Assembly (NCBI GenBank): GCA_036381035.1
Contig: DASVDQ010000024.1
Coordinates: forward strand, 33,742 to 97,741
Direction of reading: 5' to 3'
Origin: Trueperaceae bacterium
GTDB taxonomy: Bacteria > Deinococcota > Deinococci > Deinococcales > Trueperaceae
DNA: 64,000 bases
The translations under genes were made by a program, and so were the position numbers. The notes beneath the pieces are model-generated. The model saw only the letters and a list, made by a program, of their open reading frames with translations, ran no database searches and was not told the origin of the DNA. Position 1 is the first letter of the stretch; each line of letters starts with the position of its first letter. Shown in pieces: positions 57,530 to 64,000 of the stretch.

Positions 57530-58620
57530 CCGCGGACGCGGGCAGCGCCGCCCGGCGCGAGCTCCTGACCTTCAGCTGGGAGCGGCTCCCCTTCGTCACC
57601 GCCGACGTGCCCGGCACCGGCGGCAGCATCAGGTCCGCGCCCGAGGACTTCGTGGTCGAGGAGCTGCCCCTCTACCTGCCGCAGGGAGACGGCTCACACC
57701 TCTACCTCAGGGTCGAGAAGCGCGGGCTCACGACGCGCGACCTCGTCATGGCCCTGGTCGGCGCCGGGGTCGACGAGGCGTCGGTGGGCGTGGCCGGCCT
57801 GAAGGACAAGCACGCGCTCACGACCCAGTGGCTGAGCCTGCCCAAGCGCCACGAGGGCGCCGTCGCGGCGCTCGAGGACCTGCCCGGCGTGCGCGTGCTC
57901 GAGCGCTCCTACCACCGCAACAAGCTGGGCCTGGGGCACCTGCGCGGCAACAGGTTCATCGTCACGGTCAGGGGCGTCGCGGACGGGGCGCGGGCGCGCG
58001 CCGAGGACGCCCTGGGGGCCCTCGCCAGGCGCGGCGCGCCCAACTGGTTCGGCCCGCAGCGCTTCGGCCGGTTCGGCACGAACGCCTACGACGGCTGGCG
58101 CGTGCTGCGCGGCGAGAACGTGCCGGGCGGGCACAGGCTGCGCCGCTTCTTCGTCTCCGCGCTGCAGTCGCTGCTGTTCAACGAGGTGCTCGCCGCTCGC
58201 ATCGCTCTGGGGCTCTACGAGACGGTCGTCGCCGGCGACTGGGCCAGGAAGCACGACACCGGCGGCACGTTCCTGGTCGAGGACCCGGCCGCCGAGGCGC
58301 CGCGCGCGGCCGGGCTCGAGATCAGCGCCACGGTCCCGCTCTACGGGCGCAAGGTCAAGCCGTCTCCCGCCCGCGCGGGCGAGATCGAGGCCGCTGCGCT
58401 CTCGCGGCTCGGGCTCGCGTGGACCGACTTCACGTCGCGCCGCGGCGACAGGCGCCTGACGCGCATCCTGGTCGAGGACCCGTCCGTGAGCGCCGACGGC
58501 GACGCCGTCACGCTGCGGTTCACGCTGCCGAAGGGCTCCTACGCGACGTCGGTGCTGCGGGAGGTCATGAAGGTCGACGTCGACGAGCCGTCGACGCCAG
58601 CAGACCCAGAGGGCTCCTGA
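57526..58620 (+). CDS. truD: tRNA pseudouridine synthase D
   Basis: TruD makes pseudouridine 13 in tRNA(Glu). The 364-residue product has IRSAPEDFVVEELPLYLPQG, the catalytic Asp in VGVAGLKDKHALTTQWLSL, LGHLRGNRFIVTVRGV, PNWFGPQRFGRFGTN (split element with NWFGPQRFG), and LQSLLFNEVLAARI. The start is TTG 57526, overlapping the LON-domain gene stop (TTGA). The last 56 bp overlap the end of the convergent VWA gene. Confidence 0.93.
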   Translation: MTADAGSAARRELLTFSWERLPFVTADVPGTGGSIRSAPEDFVVEELPLYLPQGDGSHLYLRVEKRGLTTRDLVMALVGAGVDEASVGVAGLKDKHALTTQWLSLPKRHEGAVAALEDLPGVRVLERSYHRNKLGLGHLRGNRFIVTVRGVADGARARAEDALGALARRGAPNWFGPQRFGRFGTNAYDGWRVLRGENVPGGHRLRRFFVSALQSLLFNEVLAARIALGLYETVVAGDWARKHDTGGTFLVEDPAAEAPRAAGLEISATVPLYGRKVKPSPARAGEIEAAALSRLGLAWTDFTSRRGDRRLTRILVEDPSVSADGDAVTLRFTLPKGSYATSVLREVMKVDVDEPSTPADPEGS

Positions 58621-61069
58621 GGAGACCGCCGAACCCGCGCGCCGGGGCGCGGCCCGCCTCCCGCGCGGGCGAGAGACGCCGCCAGGCCAGCTCGACGAGG
58701 AACGCGGCCACGGCGGCCGCGAGCAGCGGCTGCCACAGCGAGCGGCCCGCTCCGCCCAGGTCGGGCGCGTAGTCGTCGCCCACGACCACGCTGCCGCCGG
58801 TGCGCCGCGCCACGGCGGCGAGCACCTCGGCGCCGTCGATCGGCGCGAACTCGGGGTCGGGCCCCGCCACCGGGGCGCGGGCGACCAGCTCGGAGCCGCG
58901 CGAGACGACCACGTCCTGGCCGCCGCCCGGCGTCCAGGGCAGCCGGCCCAGGTAGCGTCCGGGACCCACCTGCTCGAGGACGACCGAGCGACCGCCGTAG
59001 CGGGCCACGAGCCTCTCCCCGTTCACGTACTCGCCGCCGCGCACGGCGTCGACCACGACCTCGAGCTCGTTGCCGTCCCGCCGCGCCGTCGCGTCGTAGC
59101 CGGGCGGCACCGCCTGCAGCCAGCGGCCGAGCGTCCCCAGCGCGCCGGACAGGCCCGGCCAGTCGGCGAGCCCGCCGGCCCAGGCGTTGAGGTCCGTGGT
59201 CAGGGCGGCCGTGCGCCCCAGCCCGGCGCGTCGCACGGCGAGGATCGGCTCGCCCTCGCGTCCGCCCAGCAGCTCCTGCGCGTCCGACCGCAGGCTGGTG
59301 GCGACGTAGGCGTCGACGGGCGGCAGCGCCTCGGGGAAGTCGTAGAGCTGGTTCGGCCGGCCCCGCGGGACCGTCGGCTCGTCGACGAGCAGGGCCCGCG
59401 TGGCCGTGAGGGCCTCGTTGCTGAAGATCCGCGGCAGCGTGGCGACGTCGAGGGCGGCGTAGTACCGACCGCCCCCGGCCTCGGCGATGGCCTCGAGCCG
59501 CTCGAAGTCGGCCTCGGCGCCGATCGCGATCGCCGAGGTCGTGATGCCCTCCTCGAGCGCCGCCGCGGCGATGGCCGGGAAGTCAGGCGCCTCCTGCTGC
59601 GCCCCGAAGGGCCCGCTGCCGTCGTAGAGGCGTCCGTCGGACAGCACGATCACGTGCTTCACGGCCGCGTCCGTGTCGCGCAGGGCCTCTATGGCCATCT
59701 CGTACGCCGGGCCCAGGACCGTGCCGCCGCCAGTGCCCAGGCCCAGGATGCCCTGGAGCATCTCGCGCTTGCCGCGCTCCGTGGCGGGCCTCAGCTCGAA
59801 CACCCAGCGCGTGCTGGCCTCGTCGGAGAAGGCGACGAGGCCCAGGAGGTCCTCCTGGTAGGCGAGCTCGACGACCTGGATCGCCCCCTCCTTGGCCAGG
59901 TCGATCTTCGAGGGGTTGCCCGTGGCCATCGACTGCGAGCGGTCGATCACCATGACCAGGGCGACCAGGGGCAGCGTCACCTCGGTGCGCAGGTCGGTGG
60001 TGACGGGCAGGACCTCCTCGACGGGCGTCCTGTACCAGCCGCCGAAGCCGAAGCTCTCGGGACCGCCCGTCATCAGCAGGCCGCCGCCGGTCTGCACGAA
60101 GCTGGCGAGGAGGTCGAGCTGCCCCGGCGTGAACTCGAGCGCGCCGCCGCGCAGCACCACGGCGCTGTAGGCCAGGGGGGAGGTGACGTCGGCGGGCGTG
60201 CCCTCGACGACCTCGAGCCCTTGCGCGCGCAGCACCTCGGCCATGGCCGGGTCGCCGACGACGAGCACGGGCGGCCTGGCGCGCACGGCCAGCTCGCGCG
60301 TCAGCGTCGTGGCGCCGGCCGGCTCGTCGGCCTCGAGGTAGACGGTGACCTCCATGGCCGACCCGTCGCCGGCCGTGAACGTGAACGGCACCGCCGTGTC
60401 GCCCGGCTCGACCGCGACCTCCCGCGCCGGCAGCGCCGTGCCGCCCGCCTCCGCCGAGAGGCGGACGGTCGTGGCGACGTCGGAGCGCACGACGGCGACG
60501 GCCTCGACTGCCTGGCCGGGCGCCGCCTGCGAGGGCAGGATCAGCTCGGCGAGACCGGTGCCGGGACGGCTGGGCACGTGGGCGACGTCGACGGGCACGG
60601 GCGGCAGCGACGTGAGCAGCGGGCCCTCCGGCGCCACGCCGTCGGAGACGAGCAGCACGCGGCCGGCCCCGCCGGCGGCGGCGACCTGCAGGGCGCGCGC
60701 CAGGTCGGTGCCGTCGGTCGTCACGAAGCCCGGCACCTCGCCCGGCAGGGTCGGCACGTGGACGGCGTCGGCGGCCGCCAGGACCACGGCGGCCGGCTCC
60801 GGCAGGCCGGCCACCAGCTCGGCCGCCCGCGCCAGCCCCGCGCCGCCCACGCTGTCGGAGACGTCGACGACCACGGCGAGGGACTCGCGGCCCCCCGGCA
60901 CGACGGGACCGGCCAGGGCCAGCGCGGCCAGCGCGATGCCCAGCGCGCGCAGCCAGGAACCGGCGTCGCGCGGCCCCCGCGCCAGCGGCACGGCGCAGAG
61001 AGCGAGGGCCAGCAGCCACCAGGGCTGCGCGAGGGAGACGCCGAGGGCGGCGCTGACGGCTTCCGTCAC
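58565..61069 (-). CDS. VWA-domain membrane protein with GATase1-like region
   Basis: An 834-residue protein. The N-terminus has two membrane helices (PWWLLALALCAVPLA and LRALGIALAALALAGPV). The first VWA-like region is near AVVVDVSDSVGGAGL. A glutamine-amidotransferase-like fold (LASFVQTGGGLLMTGGPESFGFGGWY, split) precedes a complete VWA with MIDAS-like VIDRSQSMATGNPSKI and VIVLSDGRLYDGSG. A third beta-rich region and a C-terminal membrane helix (LWQPLLAAAVAAFLVELAWRRL) follow. The plan resembles VWA/amidotransferase-like membrane proteins often found with MoxR operons, but no moxR is here. The role is unknown. Leaderless-type start. Confidence 0.85.
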   Translation of the reverse strand: MTEAVSAALGVSLAQPWWLLALALCAVPLARGPRDAGSWLRALGIALAALALAGPVVPGGRESLAVVVDVSDSVGGAGLARAAELVAGLPEPAAVVLAAADAVHVPTLPGEVPGFVTTDGTDLARALQVAAAGGAGRVLLVSDGVAPEGPLLTSLPPVPVDVAHVPSRPGTGLAELILPSQAAPGQAVEAVAVVRSDVATTVRLSAEAGGTALPAREVAVEPGDTAVPFTFTAGDGSAMEVTVYLEADEPAGATTLTRELAVRARPPVLVVGDPAMAEVLRAQGLEVVEGTPADVTSPLAYSAVVLRGGALEFTPGQLDLLASFVQTGGGLLMTGGPESFGFGGWYRTPVEEVLPVTTDLRTEVTLPLVALVMVIDRSQSMATGNPSKIDLAKEGAIQVVELAYQEDLLGLVAFSDEASTRWVFELRPATERGKREMLQGILGLGTGGGTVLGPAYEMAIEALRDTDAAVKHVIVLSDGRLYDGSGPFGAQQEAPDFPAIAAAALEEGITTSAIAIGAEADFERLEAIAEAGGGRYYAALDVATLPRIFSNEALTATRALLVDEPTVPRGRPNQLYDFPEALPPVDAYVATSLRSDAQELLGGREGEPILAVRRAGLGRTAALTTDLNAWAGGLADWPGLSGALGTLGRWLQAVPPGYDATARRDGNELEVVVDAVRGGEYVNGERLVARYGGRSVVLEQVGPGRYLGRLPWTPGGGQDVVVSRGSELVARAPVAGPDPEFAPIDGAEVLAAVARRTGGSVVVGDDYAPDLGGAGRSLWQPLLAAAVAAFLVELAWRRLSPAREAGRAPARGFGGLLRSPLGLLASTARRRRPS

Positions 61070-61075
61070 GCTCGG

Positions 61076-61102
61076 ATGCTAACAGCCGGCGGTTGGTACT
61101 AT
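61076..61102. promoter_or_regulatory. Divergent leaderless promoters of the VWA gene and the histidine kinase gene
   Basis: On the minus strand TGT-TAGCAT (61081-61076) is 6 nt from GTG 61069. On the plus strand TGG-TACTAT (61097-61102) is 8 nt from ATG 61111. The start codons are 41 bp apart. Confidence 0.6.
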
Positions 61103-61110
61103 GCCCTCGG

Positions 61111-62316
61111 ATGGCCGCCTCAGCCTCATTCGTGCTCATCGCCTCCGGGAGCCAGGAGCGGGGCCAGGCCCTGGGACGGGCTCTGGAGGGGCTGAGGGTC
61201 CAGGGGCAGGTCATCGACGACGTCGAGAGGCTCCTCTACGTCACCCGCGCCCCGGCGGCCCAGGCGGCCGACGGCGCGCCGGTCGGCGTCCCCGAGGCCG
61301 TCGTCCTCGAGCACTCGCTGGCCTCGCGGGTGCCCGAGGGCCTCGACATCGTCCACATCCTCCGCGGCCGCCAGCACCTCGCCCACGCGCCACTCGTCTA
61401 CCTGGGCCCGCTCGACGCCGAGGTCGAGGCCAAGGTGATCGGCTCGGGGGCCGACGCCTACGTGACGCTCCCCACGCAGCCCGCCGTCGTCAGGGCGTAC
61501 GTGGCGCAGCTCCTCACCCGCCGACGCGCCGAGCGCGACCTGCGCGAGGCCCTCGACCGCGCCCGGCGCTTCGAGCAGGCGCTCAAGGAGAGCGAGCGGA
61601 TGAAGGACGACCTCATCCACATGCTCGTCCACGACCTGAAGAGCCCCATCTCGAGCGTGATGGGCCTGCTCGACCACAGCATCGAGATGATGCGCGGCGG
61701 CGACGAGAGCGGCGTTGCCGAGCTCCTCAGCCTGGCGCGCAGCGAGTCGCAGCACCTCCTGAACCTGGCGGCGAACATCCTCGACGTCAGGCGCATGAAG
61801 GAGGGGCAGATGCCGTACGCGCCGACGGTGATCCCCAGCCTCACCGACCTGGCCAAGGAGGCCCTGGGCGACGTCGTCGGCGGCCCGAAGGACCGCAACT
61901 TCGGCTTCCTCGTCCGCCCCGAGGCGGAGCGCATCTACGGCGACCCCAAGCTCCTGCGGCGCGTACTCGCCAACCTGATGGCGAACGCGATCAAGCACAC
62001 CAGGCGCGGCGGCTACATCGACTTCAGGGCCTGGCGCCAGGACGACGGCTTCGTGCTCAGCGTCCGCGACGACGGCGAGGGCATCCCCGAGGCCGACCAG
62101 AAGCGCATCTTCAACGCCTTCGAGCAGTCGCGTCACACCGTGCACGACAGGTACGACTCCGGCATGGGCCTGACGTTCTGCAAGCTGGCCGTGGAGAAGC
62201 ACGGCGGCAAGATCTGGGTCGAGTCGAAGGTCGGCCGCGGCAGCACGTTCTACTTCACGCTGCCCGACCTGGTGCCGGAGGACGCCGAGCCGGGCGAGGT
62301 GGTGGGGAACCCCTGA
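61111..62316 (+). CDS. Sensor histidine kinase with N-terminal degenerate receiver domain
   Basis: A 401-residue soluble kinase. Residues ~5-135 have a CheY-like pattern, but the usual phospho-Asp position is Glu67 (VVLEHSL) and the conserved Lys position is Leu120 (YVTLPTQP), so it is a pseudo-receiver. A coiled-coil linker leads to HisKA with His174 in LVHDLKSPISSVMG. HATPase boxes follow: NLMANAIKHT (N), VRDDGEGIP (G1), FNAFEQSR (F), GMGLTFCK (G2). The signal and partner regulator are unknown and no response-regulator gene is adjacent. It overlaps rnhB by CTGA. ATG 61111 is chosen by its TACTAT box. Confidence 0.9.
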   Translation: MAASASFVLIASGSQERGQALGRALEGLRVQGQVIDDVERLLYVTRAPAAQAADGAPVGVPEAVVLEHSLASRVPEGLDIVHILRGRQHLAHAPLVYLGPLDAEVEAKVIGSGADAYVTLPTQPAVVRAYVAQLLTRRRAERDLREALDRARRFEQALKESERMKDDLIHMLVHDLKSPISSVMGLLDHSIEMMRGGDESGVAELLSLARSESQHLLNLAANILDVRRMKEGQMPYAPTVIPSLTDLAKEALGDVVGGPKDRNFGFLVRPEAERIYGDPKLLRRVLANLMANAIKHTRRGGYIDFRAWRQDDGFVLSVRDDGEGIPEADQKRIFNAFEQSRHTVHDRYDSGMGLTFCKLAVEKHGGKIWVESKVGRGSTFYFTLPDLVPEDAEPGEVVGNP

Positions 62317-62939
62317 GCGCGGGCGTCATCGGCTGGGAGCTCGAGCGCAGGCTGTGGGCGCGCGGCGCCGTCGCCGTCGCCGGCGTCGACGAGGCGGGAC
62401 GCGGGGCGCTGGCCGGTCCCGTGGCCGCCGCCGCCGTGCTGCTCCAGCCGGGGCGCGACTACCCCTACCGCGACTCGAAGACGCTGACGCGCGCCGAGCG
62501 CGCGCGGCTGGCGGCGCGGCTGCGCGGCGAGGCCGTGGCCTGCGCCGTCGCCTTCGCCTCGGCGGCCGAGGTCGACGCCCTCAACGTGCTCGGCGCCACC
62601 CGCCTGGCCGCGCGCCGGGCCGTGGCGCTGCTCGGCGAGCAGGTCGACGGCCTCGTCACCGACTACCTCGAGCTCGGCACCGGCCACCGCGAGGTCGCGG
62701 CCGCGCGCGCCGACGCGACCAGCTACCAGGTCGCCGCCGCCAGCGTGCTGGCCAAGCACGAGCGGGACCTGAGGCTCACGCGCCTCGACGACGAGTACCC
62801 CGGCTACGGTTTCGCGCGCCACGCCGGCTACGGCGTCCCCGAGCACCTCAGGGCGCTGCGCGCGCTGGGGCCCTGCCCGCACCACCGCCACAGCTTCGCG
62901 CCCGTGGCGGCCGTGTGCCTCTTCGGAGCCGCCGGCTGA
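62313..62939 (+). CDS. rnhB: Ribonuclease HII, apparent CTG start
   Basis: RNase HII cuts RNA in RNA-DNA hybrids and starts ribonucleotide excision repair. The 208-residue product has AGVDEAGRGALAGPVAAAAV (first Asp-Glu), YRDSKTLTRAER, DATSYQVAAASVLAKHERD and DDEYPGYGFARHAGYG, all family marks. No ATG, GTG or TTG lies in frame near the N-terminus. The only NTG with correct placement is CTG 62313, overlapping the kinase stop as CTGA, with GAGGTGGTGGGG just upstream. I place the start there. Upstream in-frame starts would lie deep in the kinase gene and add non-homologous sequence. Confidence 0.88.
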   Translation: MSAGVIGWELERRLWARGAVAVAGVDEAGRGALAGPVAAAAVLLQPGRDYPYRDSKTLTRAERARLAARLRGEAVACAVAFASAAEVDALNVLGATRLAARRAVALLGEQVDGLVTDYLELGTGHREVAAARADATSYQVAAASVLAKHERDLRLTRLDDEYPGYGFARHAGYGVPEHLRALRALGPCPHHRHSFAPVAAVCLFGAAG

Positions 62940-62950
62940 GACGGCTCGGT

Positions 62951-62956
62951 TACCAT
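62951..62956 (+). promoter_or_regulatory. -10 box (TACCAT) of ricT, leaderless type
   Basis: TACCAT, 5 nt from ATG 62962. Confidence 0.6.
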
Positions 62957-62961
62957 CTCTC

Positions 62962-63753
62962 ATGCCCGAGTGCATAGGCGTCCGTTTCGACAACGGGCCC
63001 AAGATCCACTACGTCGAAGCCCCGCCCACGCCGCCGGCTGTCGGCGCCACGTGCGTCGTCTCCACGCGTCGCGGGCTCGAGATCGGCACGGTGCGCACCG
63101 CGGTGCGCGAGGTAGAGCGCGCCTCCGGCCACTACGTGCGCGAGGCGCAGCCCGACGACGTCGAGCGCTACCGGGAGCTGCAGGCCAAGGCCGAGGACCT
63201 CAAGTGGCTCCTCAAGGCCCGCGCGCGGCAGGTCGACGCGAACATCAAGGTCGTCGCCCTCGAGTTCACGATCGACGAGAGCCTCCTCGTCGTCAGCTAC
63301 TCGAGCGAGGGCCAGCCGCCCCTGCGCGTCCTCGCCCAGGAGCTCACCGCCCGCACGCCGGCCCGCGTCGAGTTCGTCAACGTCGGCCCGCGCGACCAGG
63401 CCCGCATGCTGGGGACGCTGGGCGTGTGCGGCGACGGCTCGTGCAGCTCGACCTGGCTGCAGAGCTTCAGCTCGGTGAGCATAAGGATGGCGCGGGACCA
63501 GCAGCTCCCGCTGAACCCCGAGAAGATCTCTGGCCCCTGCGGCCGGCTGATGTGCTGCCTGCAGTACGAGCACGAGATGTACCGCGAGCTCCTCAAGGGC
63601 ATGCCGCGCAAGGGCAGCCGCGGCTGCCACGACGCCAGCGGCACCTGCGGGCGCATCGTGAAGCTGAACCCGCTCCAGGGCACGGTCGAGATCAAGACCG
63701 AGGAGGGCACCGTCCACGAGTACCCGGCGGCGGAGGTCTCCAGGCCGGGCTGA
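62962..63753 (+). CDS. ricT: PSP1-domain protein, RicT (YaaT)-like
   Basis: A 263-residue protein of the PSP1/YaaT family. In Bacillus, RicT with RicA and RicF binds Fe-S clusters and helps mRNA processing by RNase Y. It has RTAVREVERASGHYVREAQP (split), KVVALEFTIDESLLVVSYSSEG (split) and the Cys-rich signature LGVCGDGSCSSTWL with GPCGRLMCCLQYEHEMY, which provides the cluster cysteines. RicA and RicF partners are not in the window. ATG 62962 has a leaderless-type TACCAT box. Confidence 0.92.
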   Translation: MPECIGVRFDNGPKIHYVEAPPTPPAVGATCVVSTRRGLEIGTVRTAVREVERASGHYVREAQPDDVERYRELQAKAEDLKWLLKARARQVDANIKVVALEFTIDESLLVVSYSSEGQPPLRVLAQELTARTPARVEFVNVGPRDQARMLGTLGVCGDGSCSSTWLQSFSSVSIRMARDQQLPLNPEKISGPCGRLMCCLQYEHEMYRELLKGMPRKGSRGCHDASGTCGRIVKLNPLQGTVEIKTEEGTVHEYPAAEVSRPG

Positions 63754-63838
63754 GGCGTCCCGCCTCGCCGTCACCCGGGCGCCGGCGCGCGGTGACCGGC
63801 CGGTCCGCCGTGGGCGTCCCCTCGCGTGCCGGACGCGC

Positions 63839-64000
63839 CTAGCCGGCCAGGCCGCGCACCGACGGTCCGTTCGACCTCTCCCGCAGCAGCTCCCGCAGGC
63901 GCAGCGCCAGGGACGCGCTCGCCAGCCCCGCGTTCGCGTAGGCCTCCAGCGCCGCCTCGTACTCGCCGACCAGGTCGAGGGCGGCGGCGTAGAGGCGGGG
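63839..64000 (-). CDS. C-terminal fragment of an unidentified protein (cut by window end)
   Basis: The last 53 residues of a minus-strand gene whose 5' part lies beyond the window. The sequence is helical and Ala/Leu-rich (LYAAALDLVGEYEAALEAYA, then LALRLRELLRERS) and ends GPSVRGLAG. The pattern YEAALEAYANAG is reminiscent of a tetratricopeptide helix pair, but this is too short to assign. The frame is open across the whole stretch and codon bias matches real genes. It is convergent with ricT. Confidence 0.6.
   Translation of the reverse strand, partial: PRLYAAALDLVGEYEAALEAYANAGLASASLALRLRELLRERSNGPSVRGLAG

Noticed and set aside
1..64000. tRNA, rRNA, CRISPR, insertion sequences, prophage, toxin-antitoxin or defence genes
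   Set aside because: I looked in all gaps and among the translated products and found no cloverleaf-like, repeat-spacer, transposase, integrase or defence signatures. Composition is uniform, with no island-like segment.

Overview
The window is a gene-dense, very GC-rich bacterial chromosome segment with 64 protein-coding genes, two of them cut by the window edges. I see no rRNA, tRNA, insertion sequence, prophage or CRISPR array. Gene content and control signals point to the phylum Deinococcota, most likely a Truepera-like lineage outside Deinococcus and Thermus. The reasons are a Deinococcus-style IF3 N-terminus, CdaA-type c-di-AMP synthesis, futalosine-pathway menaquinone genes, PlsY, RicT and ScpA, and many apparently leaderless genes with a TANNNT box just upstream of the start codon. 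The lineage call is an inference from these features, not from a phylogeny.

Layout: 1-5.9 kb holds the end of trpS, a small alkaline-phosphatase-superfamily enzyme, a SpoIIM-like membrane protein, an HD protein, folC, plsY and recO. 6-12 kb holds topA and the recombination/replication operon dnaX-ybaB-recR. 12-17 kb holds a patatin-like lipase, an MGDG-synthase-type glycosyltransferase overlapping an exported FAD oxidoreductase, and a PrcB-type lipoprotein. 17-26.5 kb holds dgt, a HisN-like phosphatase, ispG, a cobalamin adenosyltransferase, pyrD, an SDR, a histidine phosphatase, an exported sorbosone dehydrogenase-cytochrome c fusion and scpA. 26.5-36.4 kb holds a GNAT protein, typA, menG, three little-known genes, mqnD, the infC-rpmI-rplT translation operon, a 2-hydroxyacid dehydrogenase and hisD. 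36.4-46.4 kb holds a GT2 enzyme, two consecutive M50 proteases, dxr, CBS and S4 proteins, and the operon cdaA-cdaR-def-fmt-der. 46.8-52.8 kb holds prfB with its programmed frameshift, a phosphoesterase, ygfZ, a two-subunit B12-dependent acyl-CoA mutase and a LysM/M23 peptidase. 52.8-64 kb holds a zinc-ribbon coiled-coil protein, a DUF512 radical-SAM-like protein, a MqnP-like prenyltransferase, a LON-domain protein, truD, a large VWA membrane protein, a histidine kinase, rnhB and ricT.

Genes that work together: MqnD, the UbiA/MqnP-like prenyltransferase and MenG cover three steps of menaquinone synthesis by the futalosine route. The adenosyltransferase makes the cofactor used by the acyl-CoA mutase. 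Its active-site residues read as isobutyryl-CoA-mutase type (Phe79, Ala106, Gln197), not methylmalonyl-CoA-mutase type. IspG and Dxr belong to the MEP isoprenoid pathway. Def and Fmt act at opposite ends of the N-formyl-methionine cycle. Genes are packed with 4-bp stop/start overlaps that use all four NTG codons.

The most notable signals are in gene expression. About 25 transcription units carry a (TG)N-TANNNT box 5-10 nt from the start codon and so appear leaderless or nearly so. Two divergent genes (dgt and hisN-like) have start codons only 23 bp apart with overlapping -10 boxes. infC appears to start at ATA, rnhB and a phosphomutase-like gene appear to start at CTG, and prfB has the classic CTT-TGA frameshift. 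Operon ends carry perfect GC-only hairpins without U-tracts. I found no defence island or other dedicated novel multi-gene system.
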